Shown here in pieces: positions 16,394-24,904 of a DNA stretch of 64,000 bases. Numbering within the stretch: the first letter of the stretch is position 1; each line of letters begins with the position of its first letter. The DNA is from Sphingomonas gilva (GTDB taxonomy: Bacteria; Pseudomonadota; Alphaproteobacteria; Sphingomonadales; Sphingomonadaceae): the NCBI RefSeq assembly GCF_003515075.1, contig NZ_QWLV01000002.1:496001-560000 (forward strand). The letters are read 5' to 3'. A program made the position numbers and the translations under genes. A model generated the notes under the pieces. That model was not told the origin of the DNA. It ran no database searches and saw nothing but the letters and a program-made list of their open reading frames with translations.

Positions 16394-17806
16394 ATGGCTG
16401 ATCCGTTTGACGTTCTCGATCTTCGCAGCCGCTCTCTTGGCGAGAAGATACTTCACGTCGCGCCCACCGGAGCGTTCTTTCGCGCCGACCAAGCGTTTTC
16501 GATGCGCCTCGCTGCGGGACGAACGGCCGACGATGATGCTTTCCTGCATTCGCAGGGTCATCTAGCCAAGAATGCGCTAGCGCGACACGCGCGCATGTTC
16601 ACCCGCGCACAGCGGCAGACCCAGGTCTCCGGCTTGGATTATCTTATCCTTGTACCGACGCTACGCTGCAATCTGGCCTGCGCCTATTGTCAGGTTTCGC
16701 ACGCAGCCGAACACGCCCTCAATTACGATTGGAGTGCTGAAACACTCGAAGCGGTCAATCATCTAGTCTCAACGCTCAACGTTCCCGTTGCCAAGATCGA
16801 ATTTCAAGGCGGCGAGCCGACCCTCCGACCTGATCTGATACGCGCTGTCATGGCCGCAGCCCCAGCAACGACCGAAATCACTTATGTCATCTGCACCAAC
16901 CTCCAGGTTGTCGACGATGCGATGCTCGAGATATTCGACCGGCCGGATGTCCAGATCAGCACCTCCCTCGATGGCGACTTCCTCACCCATGTTCAGCAAC
17001 GTCAGGGCGACGAGGCCGCCACCATGCGCTTCCTCGCCAATCTCGACTTTCTGTTGCAGCGCTACGGCCCCGACAAAATCTCTGCACTCCCGACAATCGA
17101 TCCGCGGTCACCACCCACTATCAATGCGCTGATCGAAACCTATGCGAGCCGTGGTTTCAACAGCATCTATCTGCGCCCGATCAACTATCAGGGATTTGCC
17201 CGCAAACGCCATCCCCATGCCCGCACCCAGAACGACGATTGGCGTGCATATCACACTCGTTTCATCGAAGCGCTAATCCTGCGCAACTGGGAGAATCGCG
17301 CCGGCCGCATTCTCGAGGAAAGCTATTTCAGCCACATCCTGCGACGGATCTTTCGTCCCGGCGAGGATCGCCATGTCGATCTGCGCAATCCCAACCCCAT
17401 GGGCCGCGACTATGTCGTCATCGACCATGATGGCCGCGTCTATCCGACTGACGAAGCGCGCATGTTGAGCCGATCCGGCATCATCGACCTTTCAATCGGC
17501 GATGTCTTTTCCGGTTGGAATACACCGGCGCGCGCGGCCCTCGACGCGGCCTCTACCAATGCGGGCGACCCGGCTTGTGAGGCGTGTGCATACCAACCCT
17601 ATTGCGGGCGCGATCTGGTCGACGATATCGCGCGCTACGGCCGTATCGATCTTCCGCGGCACGAGACCGAATTCTGTCGTCGCCACATGCATCTGTTCGA
17701 CCTGGCGTTCCGGCTCATCTATTCGCCCGACGAAGCAACGCAATATTCGCTGCGATGCTGGCTTGGCCTCGCAGGCGATAGTGTCCGGTTGGGGCTCGAG
17801 CGATGA
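16394..17806 (+). CDS. hxsB: His-Xaa-Ser system radical SAM maturase HxsB
   Basis: From the ATG at 16394 the protein has 470 residues; an upstream in-frame GTG at 16349 is the alternative and neither has a clear ribosome site. The radical SAM motif is CNLACAYC with Cys92, Cys96 and Cys99, followed by FQGGEPTLRPDL for SAM binding. A C-terminal cysteine cluster (CEACAYQPYCGRD and FCRRH) suggests auxiliary iron-sulfur binding. It heads the Hxs locus, whose maturases are predicted to modify the His-Xaa-Ser repeats of HxsA. Its stop overlaps the hxsC start. Confidence 0.87.
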   Translation: MADPFDVLDLRSRSLGEKILHVAPTGAFFRADQAFSMRLAAGRTADDDAFLHSQGHLAKNALARHARMFTRAQRQTQVSGLDYLILVPTLRCNLACAYCQVSHAAEHALNYDWSAETLEAVNHLVSTLNVPVAKIEFQGGEPTLRPDLIRAVMAAAPATTEITYVICTNLQVVDDAMLEIFDRPDVQISTSLDGDFLTHVQQRQGDEAATMRFLANLDFLLQRYGPDKISALPTIDPRSPPTINALIETYASRGFNSIYLRPINYQGFARKRHPHARTQNDDWRAYHTRFIEALILRNWENRAGRILEESYFSHILRRIFRPGEDRHVDLRNPNPMGRDYVVIDHDGRVYPTDEARMLSRSGIIDLSIGDVFSGWNTPARAALDAASTNAGDPACEACAYQPYCGRDLVDDIARYGRIDLPRHETEFCRRHMHLFDLAFRLIYSPDEATQYSLRCWLGLAGDSVRLGLER

Positions 17807-18876
17807 TCCCCCTCGCCCTCACGGCGCAGTGCGATGCGCCCGCCCCGTTTGTCACACGGTTGCGCCGCGCCCGGAGTGACCATCCCCATGACAGCTGGTG
17901 CGTTGCGACGACAACAGCACAGAGCGTCTGGTGTGGATTGCGCGGGCTAATTCAGCTCGATTGCCCCGCAGCTTCGCTCGACGGCGACGTGGTGCTCGTT
18001 GATCCGGGCGCCGATCGCGCGGAAAGAATGTTACGCGCGGGGTCGCGGCACAATTCTTTGCTCGTCACCGAGCGCTGCGACCAGCTGTGCACGATGTGCT
18101 CGCAACCGCCGAAAAAGACTCATACTGATCGTTTTGCGCTTCTGACGGAGGCATGTTTGCTCGCCGAACGGGATGCTGTGATCGGCATCACCGGCGGCGA
18201 ACCGACGCTGTTCAAGCACGCCCTTCTGGGCATGATCGAGACGGTCCTGAGCGAACGGCCGGACCTTCGCTTCCATGTGCTCAGCAATGGTCAGCATTTC
18301 GAGCGTGGCGATATTGAGCGGCTCCGCGCGCCGCACTACCGCCGGGTGGTGTGGGGAATCCCGCTATATGCCGATGATGCCGATCTGCACGATCGCATTG
18401 TCGGTAAAGCTGGTGCGTTCGAACGCCTCCATGACAGCTTTGATCATTTGTTGCTCGCGGGCGCCCGTGTCGAGTTGCGAACCGTCCTGCTCGCCAACGC
18501 GCTCGACCGGCTGCCATATCTCGCGCGGCATGTAGTCGTCCTGCTTTCGCACGTCGAACAATGGTCACTCATGGGACTCGAAAATATTGGCTTCGCGCGC
18601 AGCCGCTGGGCCAAGCTTTACGTCGATTTGCGTACGCAGTTCGGCCCGCTCGGTGAAGCGCTCGATATCGCTACGCTGCATGGTCTGCCTGCGCGGCTGT
18701 TCAATCTCCCGCTATGTCATGTCCCTTCGGCTTTTCGCCATCATGCGGTCGCGTCGATCTCCGACTGGAAGCAGCGCTTTGCGGCTGGATGCGCGTCATG
18801 CCGGGCACGATCGGACTGCAGCGGCTTCTTCGAATGGCACCCCGCACATCTGCTCGATGAGGTAGAGCCGCTATGA
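17803..18876 (+). CDS. hxsC: His-Xaa-Ser system radical SAM maturase HxsC
   Basis: A 357-residue second radical SAM enzyme with Cys92, Cys96 and Cys99 in ERCDQLCTMCSQPPK and the SAM-binding GITGGEPTLFKHALL. C-terminal cysteines (AAGCASCRARSDCSGFF) may hold another cluster. It overlaps hxsB at the start and hxsA at the end by four bases each, so the three are made together. The chemistry performed on the HxsA repeats has to be inferred, since the sequence does not show which bond is formed. Confidence 0.87.
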   Translation: MIPLALTAQCDAPAPFVTRLRRARSDHPHDSWCVATTTAQSVWCGLRGLIQLDCPAASLDGDVVLVDPGADRAERMLRAGSRHNSLLVTERCDQLCTMCSQPPKKTHTDRFALLTEACLLAERDAVIGITGGEPTLFKHALLGMIETVLSERPDLRFHVLSNGQHFERGDIERLRAPHYRRVVWGIPLYADDADLHDRIVGKAGAFERLHDSFDHLLLAGARVELRTVLLANALDRLPYLARHVVVLLSHVEQWSLMGLENIGFARSRWAKLYVDLRTQFGPLGEALDIATLHGLPARLFNLPLCHVPSAFRHHAVASISDWKQRFAAGCASCRARSDCSGFFEWHPAHLLDEVEPL

Positions 18877-19475
18877 GTCAGCTTGTGAAAGCGCGACGTT
18901 TCCTAGTGTCGAGCCTGTTGATGGCAGGCATCGCACCGGTGCCGCCGCTGCATGCGGCGACAAGCGACGGCATCAATGGCAAAGGATCCGACGATCCGGA
19001 GGGCGACGCTTTTGTCCAACGCTTCGCGCAAGATCATCGTTTCCTGCTGGCGCAGCACCGTTCGCACTCAAGCCATGCCTCGCACAGCAGCCATCGATCC
19101 GGTTCCAGCGGCAGGGTTCGGGCTCCCGTCTACACACCGCCTGCGCGCAAGATGCCAAAGGCGACACCAACGCCATCGCCGCGCCCAAGCTCCCGCAACA
19201 CCCGCAGTACGCCACCAAGTTCGGTCCTGCCCTCATCACCTGCGATCGCTCCGAGCCGACTTTTCTCCTCGCCGAGCAACGATGCGATCAGTTCGGTGGT
19301 GCGACGGGTGCAACTCGGGTTGCAAAGCTATGGATATTATCATGGCGCGATCGACGGTGTTGTTGGCAAGGATACGCGCGCGGCCCTGGTCCGCTTCCAG
19401 ACCGACTTTAGCTTGAAGGTAACGGGGACGATCACCCCTGAAGTTCTCGATGCGTTCAAAATTGCTGCGCAATAA
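18873..19475 (+). CDS. hxsA: His-Xaa-Ser repeat protein HxsA (exported, peptidoglycan-binding)
   Basis: A 200-residue precursor with a signal peptide (to about LHAAT, residue 30), the repeat region, a Pro/Ser/Thr-rich linker (81-133) and a C-terminal peptidoglycan-binding domain of the PG_binding_1 type (QLGLQSYGYYHGAIDG to GTITPEVLDAF). The repeats are five consecutive His-Xaa-Ser units (residues 62-76). The modified protein would sit in the periplasm bound to the cell wall, close to the MauG-like heme protein encoded downstream. Confidence 0.85.
   Translation: MSQLVKARRFLVSSLLMAGIAPVPPLHAATSDGINGKGSDDPEGDAFVQRFAQDHRFLLAQHRSHSSHASHSSHRSGSSGRVRAPVYTPPARKMPKATPTPSPRPSSRNTRSTPPSSVLPSSPAIAPSRLFSSPSNDAISSVVRRVQLGLQSYGYYHGAIDGVVGKDTRAALVRFQTDFSLKVTGTITPEVLDAFKIAAQ
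19056..19100 (+). repeat. Five tandem His-Xaa-Ser codon triplets in hxsA
   Basis: The codons specify HRS-HSS-HAS-HSS-HRS without interruption. This is the predicted substrate of the HxsB/HxsC enzymes. The DNA repeat is imperfect because synonymous codons differ between the units, so the protein pattern appears selected rather than recently duplicated. Confidence 0.8.
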
Positions 19476-19848
19476 ATGGCTGAGCCATGGCGCCGTGCTG
19501 ATCGCGGGAATCGCGATCGGCTGGCTTGCGCTTCCGCTATGGCGTGACGGTCTAATGACTTGGCATCAGCAGCGCTACGGCCTGCTCGTCGAGCAATGCG
19601 ACAGCGCGATGCGCGACCACCTGCAAGCCAAATTGCAGGCCGCCAATGCGCCGTCGCGCGAAACTGGCATGGCGCTCTACGCTGGCGAGGTTGGCTTGAT
19701 CGTATGTCAGGACTACGATCTCTATCAGAAGCGCCTGTTGCAATGGGGACTCTCTGAAAACGAACTCGCGCAGATGCGCCTAAAAGCGATCGAAGCGCGT
19801 GCCGATGATCTGGACGAGGTAGTGGCGACACATGAAATCCGCTTCTAG
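19450..19848 (+). CDS. TIGR03982-like His-Xaa-Ser system membrane protein
   Basis: A 132-residue protein with one N-terminal membrane helix (AVLIAGIAIGWLALPLW, about 15-31) and a periplasmic helical domain with three cysteines (EQCDSAMRDH, LIVCQDYDLYQ). It fits the TIGR03982 family, known only from Hxs loci. Its start overlaps the end of hxsA by 26 bases and its end overlaps the MauG-like gene by 17, so expression is coupled. Its role is unknown; anchoring or escorting HxsA is plausible. Confidence 0.72.
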   Translation: MRSKLLRNKWLSHGAVLIAGIAIGWLALPLWRDGLMTWHQQRYGLLVEQCDSAMRDHLQAKLQAANAPSRETGMALYAGEVGLIVCQDYDLYQKRLLQWGLSENELAQMRLKAIEARADDLDEVVATHEIRF

Positions 19849-21175
19849 GTTTCTGTTGCCGGTAAGCGGTGCGCTCTTGCTCGTATCGGTCACGGTGTCG
19901 GCCTGCGATCCGACGAGGAGATCTGACGAACAGCTACGCAGCACGCCGATCGAGATGTCGGATCACGATCTGGCGGGGGATGGCATGCGACTCGCGGTGC
20001 TACGCGAAGCCGCGCTCAAAAATGGCTTCGTCCCGGCCGAAAGTCTCGAAATTCCCGGTGATCCTGCGCGTCAAGCGGTCGGCGGTCTCATCTTTGCTTC
20101 CCCATTGATGAGCCTCAACGGCAAGATCAGCTGCCAGGATTGTCATCTCGACCAATTCGGCTCGGCCGACGGCCTGCCGAATGCAATCGGCGTGGGCGGC
20201 ACCGGCCATGGTGTTGCGCGCATGCGCAGTGGCGGCGGCATCCTTCCGCGCAATGTGCTCCCGTTTTGGGGTCGAGGTAGCAAGGGGTTCGACACCTTCT
20301 TTTGGGACAGCCGTGTCCGCCTGGTCGACGGCAGGGTGATCAGCCAGTTTGGCGATCGTGCCCCTTCAAACGATCCTATGATCGTCGCCGTGCATCTTCC
20401 TTCGGTCGAAGTCCGCGAAATGATCGCCGACAATCCGCAGGTACGTGACGGACTGGTAGACGAAAGCGTAGATATAGCAGCACAGATCCACCAAACGATT
20501 GCGCGCCGGTTCGGTGCGGACGCGACCATAGGCCAGCAGCTTGCGCGCACCTACGGTGTTCGTCGCGATGCGATGGAGTTTGCACAAATAAGCGACGCGC
20601 TCGCCCAGTTCATCCGTCATAGGTTTCGAATTCAACCTACGCGACTGCACCGTTTCGTCTTCGATCGCGGACCGATCAGCCGAACGGAATTGAATGGTGG
20701 TATCTTATTCTATGGCCGTGGCCGGTGCGCGGCCTGTCACAACGGGCCGTATTTCAGCGACTTCGAATCCCACGCGGTGGCTTTCCCACAAGTCGGTTTC
20801 GGCAAAAACGGCTTTGGAACTGATGAGGGGCGTTTCAATGTCACGCTGAATCCGGATGATCGGTTTCTGTTCCGCACGCCGCCGCTGTACAATGTTACCA
20901 AGACCTCGCCCTATTCGCATTCGGGTTCCATTGTCCGGATTGAAGATGCGATTGTCTCGCATTTTGACCCATTGCGATTGGTAGATACCAAGAAGATGAG
21001 CGCGCGTGCTCGCGCCGATCTTTACCAGAGGCTTGGCGTGGCGGCGCGCGAAACACTGCCAGCTCAACTCACCGATCAGGAGGTTCGCGAGCTTGTGGCA
21101 TTCTTACGGATGCTTGATTTTGATCCAAACGCTAGCGTTCCCTCGACAGGTGCGATGCTCCAACGCGCTCGTTGA
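19832..21175 (+). CDS. MauG-like di-heme protein of the Hxs system
   Basis: A 447-residue lipoprotein (lipobox TVSAC, Cys25) of the cytochrome c peroxidase/MauG superfamily. Two heme-binding CXXCH motifs are visible: CQDCH at 101-105 and CAACH near residue 297. Family hallmarks include LNGGILFYGRGRCAACHNG and FRTPPLYNVTKTSPYSHSG. MauG proteins perform long-range oxidation of protein residues, so in the Hxs locus it may finish a cross-link begun by the radical SAM enzymes after export. That order of events is inference. Confidence 0.82.
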   Translation: MKSASRFLLPVSGALLLVSVTVSACDPTRRSDEQLRSTPIEMSDHDLAGDGMRLAVLREAALKNGFVPAESLEIPGDPARQAVGGLIFASPLMSLNGKISCQDCHLDQFGSADGLPNAIGVGGTGHGVARMRSGGGILPRNVLPFWGRGSKGFDTFFWDSRVRLVDGRVISQFGDRAPSNDPMIVAVHLPSVEVREMIADNPQVRDGLVDESVDIAAQIHQTIARRFGADATIGQQLARTYGVRRDAMEFAQISDALAQFIRHRFRIQPTRLHRFVFDRGPISRTELNGGILFYGRGRCAACHNGPYFSDFESHAVAFPQVGFGKNGFGTDEGRFNVTLNPDDRFLFRTPPLYNVTKTSPYSHSGSIVRIEDAIVSHFDPLRLVDTKKMSARARADLYQRLGVAARETLPAQLTDQEVRELVAFLRMLDFDPNASVPSTGAMLQRAR

Positions 21176-21394
21176 ACTCTCGCAACCTGCATCGCGGGGA
21201 CTGTCTGGACTCGCGACTGGGCAATTTCGCCAGTCTAGTATACGTTTAGGACACTGAGCTGCTTGGCAGATTGTGCCGTCTGCCGACTGACAGCTTATAG
21301 GCAGCCAATTCATGAAGCTGACACCAACTCGATTGGCGCCGAGAATCGAAGAGCAATCATTCATATTGCGCTCGGAACAGCGCTAGAATAACCG

Positions 21395-23056
21395 TCAGCC
21401 GTCCGACAGCACCAGAGCGGTAGCATGCAATTCCATCGCCCCAACGGGAACGATAGTGGTTTTGAATGCGACAATTTCTTTAGCCCACATTGCTTGACGG
21501 ACAGTCCCAGCTGCTTTGACACAGATTCGGCCGCCCCCAAGTTCCGTCAGCACAAACTCGTCGAGTGCTTCCTCAGACGGCGAGAGGTCAAGCGCGTCAA
21601 GGACTGCAATTTTCTGCGAAAGTTCCCGTGCCGCGGCCTGATCCTTGTCCTCGATCCGCGCCGTCGCAGATCCAATGCCAGCTACGCGACCGGCAAGATC
21701 GACAGAAACCTCCGGCCGAAAAGCGATCGTTCGTTTTTCGAGGTCGATGTTGACCGTCCCCTGACCTTCGCAGCGTAACCGGTAGAAGATCTCGTGACCC
21801 TCGATAATCGCTTCTTCCCACTCCCAGTAACGATTGGCTTCGACTTCGAGTCCGCTGACGAGACTTTGCACAAACTTTAAAAACCGGAAGGTGATATCCC
21901 GCGGTCCGAGGAATAATCGCACCGGCTTCTGCACTGGCTGAGGGCCGCGCAGCCGTGCGAGCCGATCGCCCTCAGAATGGATTGCCTTTATTACTGCTTC
22001 CTCGACGATCTTGGCGCGAGCACCATCCTCCACTTGGTCGACAACGTGATCAGACTTGCGCTTGCGGCCTAGTAGCCCGCGTACCACCGGCGACCAGCCA
22101 AGCTTGGCGAGATTTGCGAGGTGCATAACGTCGTGAAACCGATAGCCGTCATCGTCATGGGCATTGTCAGTTAGCTCATCGCCGAGTTGCCGGCCTTGAT
22201 AGTACATGCGCGACCGGCCCCTGCCGACCGTGACGAACGACACTTCCATCTGCCGCGGAAATTGCTCCGCAGGCTTGTAAATCTCGTCGTGGAGGGGTGT
22301 CGGATGATCCCGGTTTTGGCGATAAGCAACCTTCACCATATTTCGACGCGCGATCTGGCTCATGGTCAGACCGTAGGTGCTGGCAAGTGCGGAAACGTGC
22401 CAAGCGATTTCCCCGAGGATGTCATTTACCGGCCGGTCGGCTACGGCTCGATTGAGTTCGAGTTCTAAGTCCGGTAGCTTCTGCCGGAAAAGCTCGGCGC
22501 TCAACTGCCAGAGTACTGCGAGGCACACCTCTACAAGTGTTTTATCCTTGGTCCTCGCGGTCAGAAACGCCAGATTTTGATAGTCCTCGAACGTCATGAT
22601 CTTGGTCTTTTTCGGGAAAGATTCCGCGGCCGCCAAGAAGGCGTCGCGCTTTGAACGATCTAGGGCGCCCTGGATGCGACGCGCGCGCTCGTCCTCAGCG
22701 CCTATCTCTTGGCGAAGCTTCGCGATGTCGTGAGCGAAGATATTTATGGGTTTTGCGAGATTGGCGTGTCTGGCGAGCGAGAAGCAATACCACATAACAT
22801 CGCCAAGTTCTTCGACGATCTCGTCGTTAGGGGCGTTCCAGTTCTCCGCGCCCCCTTCCCCAAGCAGCCTCTTTTTTACCGCCGCGACGACCGAACCGAT
22901 TTCGGCACCAAGCCCATAGATGGCGATTTCAACGCGCTGGTCTTCTGGCTTATCGACCGACTGGTCGCTGTCGACTACAAATCGATCATAGTCGGCGACC
23001 AACATGGGCTCGCACTCATCGTCACGTGGTTCCAACGAAGCAAATCCTTTAAACAT
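21395..23056 (-). CDS. Large MazG-like nucleotide pyrophosphohydrolase family protein
   Basis: The ATG at 23056 gives 553 residues (TTG at 23059 is adjacent). The N-terminal MazG-like helical domain has metal-binding acids Glu52, Glu82/Glu83 and Asp86 (YGLGAEIGSVV, EIVEELGDVMWYC). A second MazG-like stretch lies near 207-250 (NDILGEIAWHVSALASTYG). The region RFHDVMHLANLAKLGWSPVV is typical of this uncharacterised family. MazG enzymes hydrolyse abnormal or surplus nucleoside triphosphates. The C-terminal 200 residues are not recognised. It is divergent from acpS across 154 bases. Confidence 0.65.
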   Translation of the reverse strand: MFKGFASLEPRDDECEPMLVADYDRFVVDSDQSVDKPEDQRVEIAIYGLGAEIGSVVAAVKKRLLGEGGAENWNAPNDEIVEELGDVMWYCFSLARHANLAKPINIFAHDIAKLRQEIGAEDERARRIQGALDRSKRDAFLAAAESFPKKTKIMTFEDYQNLAFLTARTKDKTLVEVCLAVLWQLSAELFRQKLPDLELELNRAVADRPVNDILGEIAWHVSALASTYGLTMSQIARRNMVKVAYRQNRDHPTPLHDEIYKPAEQFPRQMEVSFVTVGRGRSRMYYQGRQLGDELTDNAHDDDGYRFHDVMHLANLAKLGWSPVVRGLLGRKRKSDHVVDQVEDGARAKIVEEAVIKAIHSEGDRLARLRGPQPVQKPVRLFLGPRDITFRFLKFVQSLVSGLEVEANRYWEWEEAIIEGHEIFYRLRCEGQGTVNIDLEKRTIAFRPEVSVDLAGRVAGIGSATARIEDKDQAAARELSQKIAVLDALDLSPSEEALDEFVLTELGGGRICVKAAGTVRQAMWAKEIVAFKTTIVPVGAMELHATALVLSDG

Positions 23057-23210
23057 CAATCCACATATCTGTTCTAGCTAAGATATCGGACAAGAATTGA
23101 AAAGAGATTGAGGAAATTCAAACCGTTTCGGATCGGATCGCACTTTTTTCACAGTTTTATCGTCGAACCTTTTGCATCGATGATCATAAAACCACGGAGT
23201 GAAATCTTTG
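23057..23210. promoter_or_regulatory. AT-rich divergent promoter region between the MazG-like gene and acpS
   Basis: The 154-base spacer is visibly richer in A and T than its surroundings and includes a T tract (CACTTTTTTCACAG, about 23145-23158). Both genes must start from it, which implies shared control. No clear operator repeat was found. Confidence 0.4.
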
Positions 23211-23588
23211 ATGATTGCACACGGAATAGACCTAGTTGACGTTTCCTCGACGGCTCGTCTGCTCGCTGATCCCGCCGACCAGTTCCTGACGCGGTGCTTC
23301 ACGGCAAACGAGCAAGCCAGCGCCGGCAACGGCGTTGATCGCTCCCACCGGCTCTCCGGCCGCTTCGCTACAAAGGAAGCGGTAATGAAGGCCCTCGGCA
23401 CAGGCTTTGGAGAAGGCATAGGTTTTCTCGATATCGAAACCATCACGTTGGCGTCAGGCGCGCCCAGCATTGTCCTGCACGGCGAGGCGCGGCGCCGTGC
23501 TAAACTACTCGGGATAAGTTCATGGCTCGTCAGCACTAGCCATGAAGCCAACATGGCGATTGCGAGCGTGATTGGTCTGGCCGATTAG
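23211..23588 (+). CDS. acpS: Stand-alone holo-[acyl-carrier-protein] synthase
   Basis: The ATG at 23211 follows GGAG at a good distance and gives 125 residues (GTG at 23199 is the alternative). AcpS motifs are complete: metal-binding GIDLVDVS and RFATKEAVMKALGTG, and a C-terminal WLVSTSHEANMAIASV. The enzyme moves 4'-phosphopantetheine from CoA to a carrier-protein serine. No carrier protein, polyketide or fatty-acid gene is near, so it is probably a second copy with a special partner, and the divergent MazG-like gene points to an accessory module. Confidence 0.8.
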   Translation: MIAHGIDLVDVSSTARLLADPADQFLTRCFTANEQASAGNGVDRSHRLSGRFATKEAVMKALGTGFGEGIGFLDIETITLASGAPSIVLHGEARRRAKLLGISSWLVSTSHEANMAIASVIGLAD

Positions 23589-23709
23589 GAGGCGCCGCGA
23601 TGGTGGATCGCCCGAGCATCGGTACGATCAGGGCGGCAGCCTCGCCGTCACTCATTTTTGGCACCTGATCGGTAGGTCGCGCCTGTTCGTGATATGTCTT
23701 GATTTCCAT
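23536..23709 (-). pseudogene. Truncated MazG-like pyrophosphohydrolase (N-terminal remnant)
   Basis: An ATG at 23709, 16 bases after the kinase-like gene, opens a 57-codon frame. Its first 33 residues (EIKTYHEQARPTDQVP, then AALIVPMLG) read like the start of small MazG-type nucleoside triphosphate pyrophosphohydrolases, in which the next residues are usually a conserved glycine- and alanine-rich acidic stretch. Here the match stops at about 23611 and the frame continues as meaningless antisense of acpS. The catalytic acids are therefore missing. The break lies about 20 bases beyond the acpS stop and marks a recombination junction. Confidence 0.5.
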
Positions 23710-23725
23710 CGACGTGCTCCCCAGC

Positions 23726-24898
23726 CTAGGCGCTTTCGTCTCGTGCAGGTGGGGCGCCAGGGCGAGACGTCCCGAGGGCTTCGTTCGGCACCGCTCCAGC
23801 AGCTACACGATCGTTGATCCCCCATTTAGGAGGATACCAAAATTGGATGGGCTGCACTTGTGCCGAAAACTTCTGCTTGATGCGCGTGCGGCCAGTCAGG
23901 CCTGCAGCTTCGGGGTGGGCTACCCGGGCGTACTTATCGATCTCGCAGAACAAATTCTGGCAGTCGATGAGCTGCAATGGCCGCCCCCAGAGCGAAGGGA
24001 AATCCACGCTCAGCCGCGCGCATTCTTGCTCCTGCCGGTCGGCCATCAACCGTATCAGTTCAGCGTCGCTCAGACCGCCGGTATCGGCGAAACATTTACG
24101 CAGGCCATCGCGGGCGCCAGGCCCCGGGATCACGAACTCCATTTCCGAAAAGTCGGTTACCTCGCTGTAGTTGACGTCGGTTACGAACTGATAGGCGAGA
24201 AAATCCCCGATAGTCGGATATTCGCGCAGCAACTCGAAACCCTTTTGCATGGTGCGGGTCGATGCGAGCTTCTTTGGCAGCGCTTGTGCCATCATCATCT
24301 CAAGGAGCTTGAGATGATTTTGGTGCTTGGCCTTGCACCCGAAGGCCGAGCTGCCCGGTGGCATGATATAGGCGGCCGAATAAACCCTGTGGCCCTCGGT
24401 CATCGCCTTGGTCAGGATCTTATCGTATCTGTCGAAACGATAGTCTGCGAAGCTGATCGGGCCGAGCGCCCGCTCGAGCCGCTCCCAAGTCTCTATCTTG
24501 TTGAACAGCTTGAACAGCAGAATGCGAAAGACAACTTCATCGACCGAGTTCGGCAGGTCGTCCCGGTAGATAACCTTGCGGATCAAATATTGGCTGACGC
24601 GGTCCGATGCCCTGTACGCGTTGGTGAATTTATAGACGGCCATCACCGGATTATCGGTCCACGGCCAAGGGCAGCCCAGAGCACGGCGATAAAACACGCG
24701 CTGCCGTTCGGCGGCGAAGCGCCAGTAGCTGTCATAGACGTCAGTCGTCTTGGCCGGCGCGAGATGGTTGGACACGATCATAGGCGCAACGGGCGCGGAG
24801 GCAGCGGGGTAATCGAACTCAAGGGTCCGCGGCGTCGCGGCGGGAATCTTGGTAGGGCGGCCGCGTTTGCGCCCGCTCGGAATACTCGTCTTGACCAT
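23726..24898 (-). CDS. Hypermodified-base nucleotide kinase/pyrophosphorylase-type protein with AT-hook
   Basis: A 390-residue protein that resembles the family annotated as 5-hydroxymethyl-dU DNA kinase or glutamyl/putrescinyl-thymine pyrophosphorylase: FAAERQRVFYRRALGCPWPW, TNAYRASDRVSQYLI, FKLFNKIETWERLERALG, then FLAYQFVTDVNYSEVT and IPGPGARDG. The N-terminus has an AT-hook core (RKRGRPTKI, residues 10-18) that should bind AT-rich DNA. It is the last intact gene of a five-gene operon, six bases after the thymidylate-synthase-like gene. In phages such proteins make modified thymine; its role in a bacterial chromosome is unknown. Confidence 0.62.
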   Translation of the reverse strand: MVKTSIPSGRKRGRPTKIPAATPRTLEFDYPAASAPVAPMIVSNHLAPAKTTDVYDSYWRFAAERQRVFYRRALGCPWPWTDNPVMAVYKFTNAYRASDRVSQYLIRKVIYRDDLPNSVDEVVFRILLFKLFNKIETWERLERALGPISFADYRFDRYDKILTKAMTEGHRVYSAAYIMPPGSSAFGCKAKHQNHLKLLEMMMAQALPKKLASTRTMQKGFELLREYPTIGDFLAYQFVTDVNYSEVTDFSEMEFVIPGPGARDGLRKCFADTGGLSDAELIRLMADRQEQECARLSVDFPSLWGRPLQLIDCQNLFCEIDKYARVAHPEAAGLTGRTRIKQKFSAQVQPIQFWYPPKWGINDRVAAGAVPNEALGTSRPGAPPARDESA

Positions 24899-24904
24899 TA
24901 TGCG

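Noticed and set aside
19056..19100. Short tandem repeat considered as CRISPR-like or recombination repeat
   Set aside because: It is the His-Xaa-Ser coding repeat of hxsA with synonymous variation and no spacers.
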